Part shown: piece after piece, positions 36,307 to 42,838 of the stretch | Position numbering within the stretch: the stretch's first letter is position 1 | How the letters are laid out: each line of letters starts with the position of its first letter | Assembly: GCA_028874995.1 (NCBI GenBank) | Contig: JAPPGM010000080.1 | Location: 1 to 42,838 of the forward strand | Source of the DNA: Gemmatimonadota bacterium | Lineage (GTDB): Bacteria > Gemmatimonadota > Gemmatimonadetes > Longimicrobiales > Gaopeijiaceae | Reading direction: 5' to 3' | Length of the DNA stretch: 42,838 nt | Program-made: the position numbers and the translations under genes | The notes under the pieces: model-generated | Seen by the model: the letters and a program-made list of their open reading frames with translations, nothing else | What the model was told of the DNA's origin: nothing | The model's database searches: none

Positions 36307-38463
36307 ATGACCGACCAGGACCTGCCCGGGGCGAGCCTGCCGTGGTCAAATCCGCTAGGGCACCGAAGGCGGCGAGGGGCCCGGCTGGCTGCCAGGGTCT
36401 TTCGCGCAGTGGGGCGGGTGTGCACCGCCGTCCTGGCGCTGGCGTTGGTCGTGCCGGCTGCGTACGTCTCGGCCCAGGATACAACGAGGGTCGTCCGGCT
36501 TCGTCCCATGAGTGTCGAAGTGCCGCGGCCCATCGCGACCACCGGCGGGACGAGCGCCGTCGAGATCTCCCTCGACTCGGTCGGGACCCTGGCGGCGCCG
36601 ACAATGGAGGAGTTCCTTCGCCGCGCGCCCACCGTGCAGATCCGGGCCAATTCGCGCGGCGAAGCCCAACCCGACCTGCGCGGCGCCGAAGACCGCCAGA
36701 TCGCGATCCTCGTCGACGGCATCCCCCTGACCCTCGGCTGGGACCACCGGACCGACATATCGGTGATTCCCCTGACGGCCGTCCGCAAAATGACCCTCTA
36801 CCGCGGCCTCTCTTCCATGCTGCACGGGCCGAACGTGCTCGGCGGCGCCATCGAGTTCGACGTGGGTCGCGGGACTTCGCTCGAGACGCGGGTAGCGCCA
36901 TTTGTGGGGGCGGTTTCCGTGGACCAGGAGGGGGGGGTCAGCACAGCCGCCACCACGGGTGCTGCTGTTGAGAGCGACGGCGGCGGCTGGGTTTTTCGCA
37001 GTGGGGCCGGGTACCGTGACAGCCCGGGGGTCACTCTCCCCTCGGGGACGACGGATGACAGGCGCTTGCGGACCGATCTGCTCCGTGACTCGAACGGCCG
37101 ACGGCTCAACTCCGACCGCCGTATGGCCGACGGTTTCGTCGCGGCCCGGTATCACGGAAGCGGGGGCGGTTGGCTTTCCACCCTGGCAACCGTCTCGGAT
37201 ACCGAGCGCGGAGTGCCACCCGAAGCCCATGTCGACGACCCGCGCCTGTGGCGCTATCCCCACCAGGCGCGGCAGCTCGTAACCATTTCGGGCGGTACTG
37301 GGACACGTGACACGCGCTCAGGCCAGGGTGATCTCGAAGTCAGCTTCGGCTTGGACCGTTCCACGAATCAGATCGACGAATACGCGACCCCCGCGTACCG
37401 TACCGTGGTGGACGGAGAGACCGGCTCGACGATGACGTTGACGGGGCGCGTCCTCGGGGACCACAACTTCGAGTCGGGCCCCGAGGTGTGGACTGCTCTC
37501 ACCGTCTCCAGCGTAAGCCACGACGAAGGATTCATGTCCGGCGACTCGTTCGAGTACCAGCAGCGCCTGTGGAGTCTGGGAGGCGAGGTCGAGGTCGGCA
37601 GCGAGGACATCCTTCGCTCCGGCCAGGGGGCCACGCGCTGGACGGTAGGCGCTTCGGTGGACGGGTCCGATACTCCCCGCAGCGGCGACAAGGATCCCCT
37701 GGGGGCCATCTGGGACTGGGGTGTGCGCGCCGGTGTGAGCCGGGCAGCGGCGGGTGGCAACGTGCTCATGCACGCGGGATTCAGCCGCCGAACCCGCTTT
37801 CCGTCGCTGCGGGAACTCTACTCAGGAGCCCTCGGACGCTTCCGGCCGAATCCGGACCTGCGGCCCGAAAGCCTCAAGGCGGGCGAGGCGGGCATTACAA
37901 TCACCGACGGCGACAGCCAGTTGCAGGTCGTCGGCTTCCACCACCGGCTGACCGACGGAATCGTGCGCGTCAGTACCGTGACTCCGGGCGGCGCCAAGTT
38001 TCAGCGCGTCAATCGCGACCAGGTCCGTTCCACGGGGGTCGAAGTGCTCACCGCGGGGAACCTGGCGGCCTTCACCTACGGCGGCAGCTTCACCCTGCAG
38101 CGAGTCCGCATTCGGGATCCCATCGCGTCGGGACAGGACGAGATGGCCGAGTACGCCCCGGCGCTCTCCGGCACCGCCAACCTGGGTGTGGTGGTGCCCG
38201 GCGACGTAGCCCTGACCAGCTTCTTCCGCTATCGGGGCGTTCAGTACTGCCAGAACTTCGAGGTCGCCGGCCTGGACAGGATGGACGCAAGCGCAACGGT
38301 CGACCTGGAGGCACGGCGGGCACTGTACGGGGGGCGCGACGGGTCGAGTTGGGCGCTCGAGGCCACAGTGGGGGTGGCCAACCTGACGGATTCGACTGTG
38401 CTGGACCAGTGCGGATTGCCCCAGCCGGGGCGGACGTTCCGGATACAGGTCAGTATCCGGTAG
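36307..38463 (+). CDS. TonB-dependent outer-membrane receptor
   Basis: 718-residue outer-membrane transporter. A long signal region with an Arg-rich start (GHRRRRGARLAARVFRAVG) and hydrophobic core (VLALALVVPAAYVSAQ) leads into the plug domain: TMEEFLRRAPTVQIRANS, DLRGAEDRQIAILVDGIPL and SSMLHGPNVLGGAIEF. The 22-strand barrel follows, with RFPSLRELYSGALGRFRPNPDLRPES, and it ends in an aromatic-rich last strand (GRTFRIQVSIR). The substrate is not evident. The start is uncertain: ATG 36307 gives a sensible signal peptide, while the frame is open further upstream without homology. Confidence 0.9.
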   Translation: MTDQDLPGASLPWSNPLGHRRRRGARLAARVFRAVGRVCTAVLALALVVPAAYVSAQDTTRVVRLRPMSVEVPRPIATTGGTSAVEISLDSVGTLAAPTMEEFLRRAPTVQIRANSRGEAQPDLRGAEDRQIAILVDGIPLTLGWDHRTDISVIPLTAVRKMTLYRGLSSMLHGPNVLGGAIEFDVGRGTSLETRVAPFVGAVSVDQEGGVSTAATTGAAVESDGGGWVFRSGAGYRDSPGVTLPSGTTDDRRLRTDLLRDSNGRRLNSDRRMADGFVAARYHGSGGGWLSTLATVSDTERGVPPEAHVDDPRLWRYPHQARQLVTISGGTGTRDTRSGQGDLEVSFGLDRSTNQIDEYATPAYRTVVDGETGSTMTLTGRVLGDHNFESGPEVWTALTVSSVSHDEGFMSGDSFEYQQRLWSLGGEVEVGSEDILRSGQGATRWTVGASVDGSDTPRSGDKDPLGAIWDWGVRAGVSRAAAGGNVLMHAGFSRRTRFPSLRELYSGALGRFRPNPDLRPESLKAGEAGITITDGDSQLQVVGFHHRLTDGIVRVSTVTPGGAKFQRVNRDQVRSTGVEVLTAGNLAAFTYGGSFTLQRVRIRDPIASGQDEMAEYAPALSGTANLGVVVPGDVALTSFFRYRGVQYCQNFEVAGLDRMDASATVDLEARRALYGGRDGSSWALEATVGVANLTDSTVLDQCGLPQPGRTFRIQVSIR

Positions 38464-38472
38464 GCGTTTCGC

Positions 38473-39246
38473 TCAGACGACTTCCAGCACCTCCAGCGGC
38501 AGCCAGCCAACCTTTCCGTCCGCCAGGACGATCTCCACCCATTCCCCCGCCCGCCGGTCGATGCGCACGGTGGTGCCCTCGTGCAGGGTGAAGACAGTCA
38601 GCCCACCCTCCTCGGACGGGGCGCTCAGCACCCTGGCTTCGCCCGCCATGACGACTGCCTCCTCGGGCCGACCCAGCCCCGTCTCGCGGATGAGCAGCGT
38701 CGCCCCCAACAGGACCGTGGCCACGGCAGTGCCATAGGCGAATCGGCGCAGTGGCCTGCGCCATCCGGACGGGCGCCTGAGCACGACCAGCACAACGGAC
38801 GTGCCGAGAAGCAGGTAGCAGGCGGCGACGAGGGCTTGGAGCAGGCCACCGGGGATCAGGCTCATCCACCAGTCGAAGACGGTCAGGAGCCAGAAGCGGG
38901 GCAGCGGTTCGATCCGGTCCTGAAGACGCTGGCTGACCAGCGCGAGGTTCGCCCGGATGTCGTCGTTCCCGGGGTCCAGACGGGCGGCACGCCTGTAGTT
39001 GAGGACGGCGCGCGCGGTCTCCCCGAGGCGGAAGTGCGCGTTGCCGAGGTTGTAGTAGACTTCCGCGGACTCGAAGCCGCCCTTGATGACGGCGACGTAG
39101 CTGGCCGCGGCTGCGGCGAAGTCGCCCTCCTGGTAGAGGCGGTTGCCCTCGGCGAAGAGGGACTCCTGGGGCACGTCATCCGCGGCCACACCCCCGGAAA
39201 GGAACAGCACACCCAGCGTGGCCAGACCGAACCACAGGTGCCTCAC
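38473..39246 (-). CDS. batE: BatE-like TPR and SH3 protein
   Basis: 257 residues. The signal peptide ends near GGVAADD. TPR repeats cover about 27-110 (LFAEGNRLYQEGDFAAAAASY; VYYNLGNAHFRLGETARAVLNYRRAARLDPGN, two units). Two transmembrane helices follow at about 130-185, then a C-terminal SH3-like domain (EARVLSAPSEEGG, TTVRIDRRAGEWVEI, GKVGWLPLEVLE). This is the architecture of BatE in MoxR-Bat clusters linked to aerotolerance and envelope stress. The start overlaps the batD stop by 4 bases. Confidence 0.85.
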   Translation of the reverse strand: MRHLWFGLATLGVLFLSGGVAADDVPQESLFAEGNRLYQEGDFAAAAASYVAVIKGGFESAEVYYNLGNAHFRLGETARAVLNYRRAARLDPGNDDIRANLALVSQRLQDRIEPLPRFWLLTVFDWWMSLIPGGLLQALVAACYLLLGTSVVLVVLRRPSGWRRPLRRFAYGTAVATVLLGATLLIRETGLGRPEEAVVMAGEARVLSAPSEEGGLTVFTLHEGTTVRIDRRAGEWVEIVLADGKVGWLPLEVLEVV

Positions 39247-41117
39247 GACGACAGCTCCTTCGCGAGATCTCCCATGATGCCCGCGGCGCGCCCGAGCACG
39301 CGTTCAGGCGGCTCGCGCTCCGCCCCCGCCGGGGCGAATCGCTGCAGGTCGCAGTCGTCGAGGCAGGCGAAGAGGCGTTCCAGCGTCTCGTCGGTCGCGC
39401 CGCGCCGCCGAGCTAACCTGCCGGCCTCCTCACGCACCAGGCCCGCCTCCGCCACATTCAGCTTGTCGGCCAGGAACCCCTGGAGGGCACCCGCGACCTC
39501 GGCGTAGAAGTCGCGCGGGTCGCCCACCGCCAGTCCCTTCGCCCGGGCCAGCCGCTTCCTGGCCATTCGCCGGGCCCGCCGGACGCGCGCGTAGGCCACG
39601 TCACCCTCGATCCGGTCCCGGTGGCGCCGCACCGCCACCGCACCCGCCACCACCGCCACCGGCAGGAGCAGAACGATCCAGAACCCGGCGGTCGAGTGGA
39701 GCGGCACTCCGGTGCGCCGGAAGTCGGGCGTGCCGACGTGGATGAAGCGGATCTCCTCCCGGATCGACTCCACCACCGACGGGACGGCCCCGGTCTCCGT
39801 GCTCAGGGCTGCCGCGTCTCCCGTGACGGTGATCTGGACAGGCTGCGAGCGGGCGGTGCCGTATGAGCGTGCCCGCGCGTCGAAATACGAGATCTCGACC
39901 GGCGGGACGGTCACGCTGCCGGGTGCGCGCGGGATGAGTACGTATTCGTAGGTGCGCGTTCCCTGGATGCTGCCGCCGCCCGGCGCGATGCGGTCGGTCG
40001 TCTCGGGGGGGAAGGTCTCGAACTCGTCCGGAAAGGTGATTGCGGGCGGGGTGAGGGCGCGCAGGTTGCCGGTACCGGTGACGGCCAGGCGAAATGTGAC
40101 CGCCTCGTTGGCCGCGACGGAAGGCCGGTCCACCGTGGCGGAGATGTCCAGCTCGCCGACATGACCGGTGAAGGAACCGGGACGGCCTTCGGCAGGCAGT
40201 GGCTGCACCTCGATGGTGACCGGGCGGGAGGCCACCGCCACCGGGACACGGCGGTCGAAGGGGCTGGCCCCGCCGAAGAAGTCTCCGAAGATGTCGCGAC
40301 GCCGCCGGTCGGGCACCCGCACCTGCCCCTCGATCCCCAATGGCTCGAGGGTTTTCTCGCCGGGTCCGGTCGGGAAAAGGGCAACGCGCCGGAACGTGGT
40401 CGCGACGTATTCGCTCCCATTCCGGATGACTCGCTCCTCCTGCGCCGCCTCCGGCTGCTCCAGCTCCTCGGCCCAGAAGCCGGTGGCCTGCGGAAGGGTG
40501 GTGATCCTGGCGGATTCCACGGGAACCCGCGTGAAGAACCGGTACGAGACCACGACGGGCTCGTTTTCGAAGGCGGTGGTGCGGCTGACCTCCGTCTCGA
40601 TGAAGACATCCTCGGGAGCGACTCCGTCGGCGGGGTCACCCGAGTCGGCGATCCCGCCTTGCGGCGCCGGCGTGTCCGCCACGACCAGGGAGACCGGCTC
40701 CGTCTCGTATGTGCGCCCTCCGGCCGTGACCTTCACGGGTCCTATCTCGAAGACCCCGTCCCTGATGGCCTGAAAGCGGTACTGGTAGGTGAGCGTGACG
40801 CTGGTCCGGCCGTTGGCGATCTGCATCGAGGTAGAGGTCCCCGAACCGAGGTACTGGCCGAATTCCTCCATGTCGGGAAGGACGGGGTCCGTGTCGGTCT
40901 GCTGCGTGCCGGAGACCTCGACGTTCAGCACGAACTGGCCGCCGAATCCGACCCTCTCCGACGAGAGGAAGGCGCGGACCTGGATGTCCTGTGCGTGGGT
41001 GGGGGTGGGGAGGAGGGGGAGGGCGAGGAGGGGGATTGCCAGCCGGATCGGGGTTCGCCGTGCCGGGCGCCCCGGACTGCGGGTGGGGCCGCGAAGGAGT
41101 GCGATTGACACGCTCAC
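39243..41117 (-). CDS. batD: BatD-family membrane protein
   Basis: 624 residues with signal peptide (AIPLLALPLLPTPTHAQD), several Ig-like beta domains in the periplasm (VRAFLSSERVGFGGQFVLNVEVSG; IETEVSRTTAFENEPVVVSYRF; ISATVDRPSVAANEAVTFRLAVTG), one transmembrane helix near 485-505 (FWIVLLLPVAVVAGAVAV) and a basic, helical cytoplasmic tail. This is a complete BatD. It is expected to act with MoxR ATPase and BatA/BatB (VWA proteins), which should lie beyond the right edge. The GTG start overlaps the stop of the BatD-like gene before it. Confidence 0.9.
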   Translation of the reverse strand: MSVSIALLRGPTRSPGRPARRTPIRLAIPLLALPLLPTPTHAQDIQVRAFLSSERVGFGGQFVLNVEVSGTQQTDTDPVLPDMEEFGQYLGSGTSTSMQIANGRTSVTLTYQYRFQAIRDGVFEIGPVKVTAGGRTYETEPVSLVVADTPAPQGGIADSGDPADGVAPEDVFIETEVSRTTAFENEPVVVSYRFFTRVPVESARITTLPQATGFWAEELEQPEAAQEERVIRNGSEYVATTFRRVALFPTGPGEKTLEPLGIEGQVRVPDRRRRDIFGDFFGGASPFDRRVPVAVASRPVTIEVQPLPAEGRPGSFTGHVGELDISATVDRPSVAANEAVTFRLAVTGTGNLRALTPPAITFPDEFETFPPETTDRIAPGGGSIQGTRTYEYVLIPRAPGSVTVPPVEISYFDARARSYGTARSQPVQITVTGDAAALSTETGAVPSVVESIREEIRFIHVGTPDFRRTGVPLHSTAGFWIVLLLPVAVVAGAVAVRRHRDRIEGDVAYARVRRARRMARKRLARAKGLAVGDPRDFYAEVAGALQGFLADKLNVAEAGLVREEAGRLARRRGATDETLERLFACLDDCDLQRFAPAGAEREPPERVLGRAAGIMGDLAKELSS

Positions 41118-42838
41118 CGCGCCTCCGCTCCTGCGGGGACCACCGTGACGGTGAAGGGATGGGTCCGGGTTGTGCCGTAGGACTCGGTTTCGGGGTCGAA
41201 GTAGGACATCTCGACAGCGGGGATCACGTAGGTGCCGGGGGTGGTGGCGGTGAGGTGGTAGGTGTAGGTGCGGGTGCCCTGTAGTTTGTAGTTGTACTCC
41301 GCAAGCATCGTGTCAATCTCCGCCTCCGCGACCGCGAATCCACTCGGGAAGTCGATTTCGGGATCCAGGAGTCCCTCGACGTATCCGTCCACCGCCACCT
41401 TGACCTCCAGCGTGACCGACTCGCCCACGCCGATCCGGGTTCCGTTCAGCCTGCAAGTTGCCTCCAAGGTGCCTACGTGGCCACGGAACGAGTCGGGGCG
41501 TCCGCCCTCGGGCAGCGGAAGTACTTCAATCGTGAACGGATCGGAGGTGAGGACATGGGAAACGAGTTCCCGTTCGAATTCGTCCAGACCGGTCCACATA
41601 TCCCATGGCTTTTCCACTCTGGCCTCCACGGTGGCGGCACCCACACTGAACTGGCCCGGTCGCAACGGAAAGAGTGTAAAGCGGTCCGCCGTGATCTGTT
41701 CGACTTGCGATCGGGCAGACCTGCCCGTGCGTTCCTGTCTGCGATATCCGAGATGCTCCACCACGTCGAAGTCTTCGAACGAGGGCCACGACTTCGTCCC
41801 GATCCGTGGCCATCCATGGTGCTCGTCATGCGCAACCGTATAAGTGACGATGACGGGTTCGCCGACATGGGCCTGGGACTTGGCGGCAACCTCCGTGAGG
41901 AAGAGGTGGTCCGGGGGCTCGGCGCTGCGGGTCGGCACAGGGTCGACGACAAGGCTGACCGTGTCCGTCTCGAAGGCATGGCCATCGACCACAATCGGCA
42001 TTGGCGCAATTACGAACCGACCCCGACGAATGGCTCGGAACCGATAGCTGTATGTGATCTCCTCCCCCCCACTGCCCCACGAGATCCGGGGCCCGTCCGA
42101 TCCCAGGAACTCGGCAAGGCCTCCCATTTCCGGAACCGAAGGCTCTTCGTCCAATTCGTGGGTCCCCGCGACATCGAGCCTGAGCTTGAACTCGCCACCA
42201 ACCCAGATCGACTCGGATTCGAGGGTGGCCTGGACCTCCACCTGGGGAGGCTTGTCGGTGACCACCAGCGTAACCGCGTTGCTCTCGTAAGTGGTCCCCT
42301 GGTCGACCACCCGGACCGGTGCAATCGTGAACTCTCCCGGAGCGCGTGCCCGTATTGTGCACCGAAACTCTCTACCGCTCCCGTGACAGAAGCTGCCGAA
42401 CTCAGCCACATCAAAGAGACCGGGTCCAATGAACTCGGGGAACTCCGATTCCAGGCCGAACACCTCGGCCACCAACTCGAATTCGTCCCCCACATTCACC
42501 TGGTGCGGTTCAACCCGGGCCTCGACCCTGACATCGGAGCCACCTACCAGTACCGCCAACGATTCGGTCTCCAGAGTGCGGCCATCGGTGGTGACGCGGA
42601 AAGGTCGCATCTCGAAGAACCCCTTCTGCGAAGCCACAAACACATAGGACAGGGTGACCGTGTTCGCTTCAGCGCCCGCCTCCGCATCCCCCACAGTAAC
42701 GTGGACATCCGGGTCGTAGGGGTTGATGCAATACGCGAAATCGAAGAACTCCGGGATGACCACGCTTTCCACCGTCCGCGCACCCTGGGGTGGTCCTACT
42801 TCTTTGGACAGTCCGAGGGCAAAGCTAAGGTGGATTCC
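41114..42838 (-). CDS. Second BatD-like protein, no membrane anchor, 5' end outside window
   Basis: At least 574 residues, with the frame open to the right edge. It consists of repeated Ig-like BatD domains: VRVEARVEPHQVNVGDEFELVAEV, VEVQATLESESIWVGGEFKLRLDV (each a repeat start), VAAKSQAHVGEPVIVTYTV and TCRLNGTRIGVGESVTLEVKV, with TYSYRFRAIRRGRFVIAP strands between. It ends at VTVVPAGAEAR and lacks the transmembrane helix and tail of BatD. It is probably a periplasmic partner or duplicate of the batD product that follows by a 4-base overlap. Lower GC wobble than its neighbour suggests a different age or source (impression only). Confidence 0.82.
   Translation of the reverse strand, partial: GIHLSFALGLSKEVGPPQGARTVESVVIPEFFDFAYCINPYDPDVHVTVGDAEAGAEANTVTLSYVFVASQKGFFEMRPFRVTTDGRTLETESLAVLVGGSDVRVEARVEPHQVNVGDEFELVAEVFGLESEFPEFIGPGLFDVAEFGSFCHGSGREFRCTIRARAPGEFTIAPVRVVDQGTTYESNAVTLVVTDKPPQVEVQATLESESIWVGGEFKLRLDVAGTHELDEEPSVPEMGGLAEFLGSDGPRISWGSGGEEITYSYRFRAIRRGRFVIAPMPIVVDGHAFETDTVSLVVDPVPTRSAEPPDHLFLTEVAAKSQAHVGEPVIVTYTVAHDEHHGWPRIGTKSWPSFEDFDVVEHLGYRRQERTGRSARSQVEQITADRFTLFPLRPGQFSVGAATVEARVEKPWDMWTGLDEFERELVSHVLTSDPFTIEVLPLPEGGRPDSFRGHVGTLEATCRLNGTRIGVGESVTLEVKVAVDGYVEGLLDPEIDFPSGFAVAEAEIDTMLAEYNYKLQGTRTYTYHLTATTPGTYVIPAVEMSYFDPETESYGTTRTHPFTVTVVPAGAEAR

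Overview
This window is GC-rich, densely coded bacterial chromosome. It is open at both ends: an S9 peptidase runs off the left edge and a BatD-like gene runs off the right. The gene mix is informative: a secreted S9 peptidase, a TonB-dependent receptor, tandem BatD/BatE genes, a DsbA-VKOR pair, GyrA, LeuRS and MetRS. Very high third-position GC leaves long antisense open frames. Together these would suit a Gemmatimonadota-like Gram-negative bacterium, but this is inference; Acidobacteriota or other GC-rich phyla are not excluded. I saw no rRNA, recognisable tRNA, CRISPR array, insertion sequence, integrase or phage gene.

Left part (1-5084, minus strand): a toxin-antitoxin (TA) pair (ribbon-helix-helix antitoxin plus PIN toxin) is followed 3 bases later by the S9 peptidase. 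Upstream are two tandem paralogous multi-pass membrane proteins whose C-termini look like a two-helix ion-channel pore with an altered selectivity filter. They are preceded by a 23-codon micro-ORF that has its own promoter and a perfect AGGAGGT ribosome site, and whose stop overlaps the start of the first membrane gene.

Plus-strand block (5189-13469): metG, a membrane-anchored M23 peptidase and an orphan lipoprotein, then a tight run of fadJ-like, mocA/mobA-like, xdhC, a separate XdhC N-domain gene and a DUF402 gene.

Minus-strand block (13493-24384): DsbA, VKOR and a small protein form a disulfide-bond unit. A second TA pair (Phd-like plus PIN) follows, then a HAD phosphatase, a threonine dehydratase-like enzyme and gyrA (read gyrA to HAD), then a UvrA-family gene coupled to a GT2 glycosyltransferase.

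Plus-strand block (24537-38463): HisC-like aminotransferase and ABC exporter, a HATPase_c_4 protein without its usual AlbA_2 domain, an SPFH protein, a lipoprotein metallopeptidase, leuS, transketolase and a TonB-dependent receptor. Right end (38473-42838, minus): a BatD-like gene, batD and batE, overlapping by 4 bases each.

The most interesting signals are the micro-ORF with channel-like paralogs, the two TA promoters whose operator-like repeats exactly fill the 17-bp spacer, the duplicated and degenerate XdhC arrangement, and a set of probable leaderless starts.
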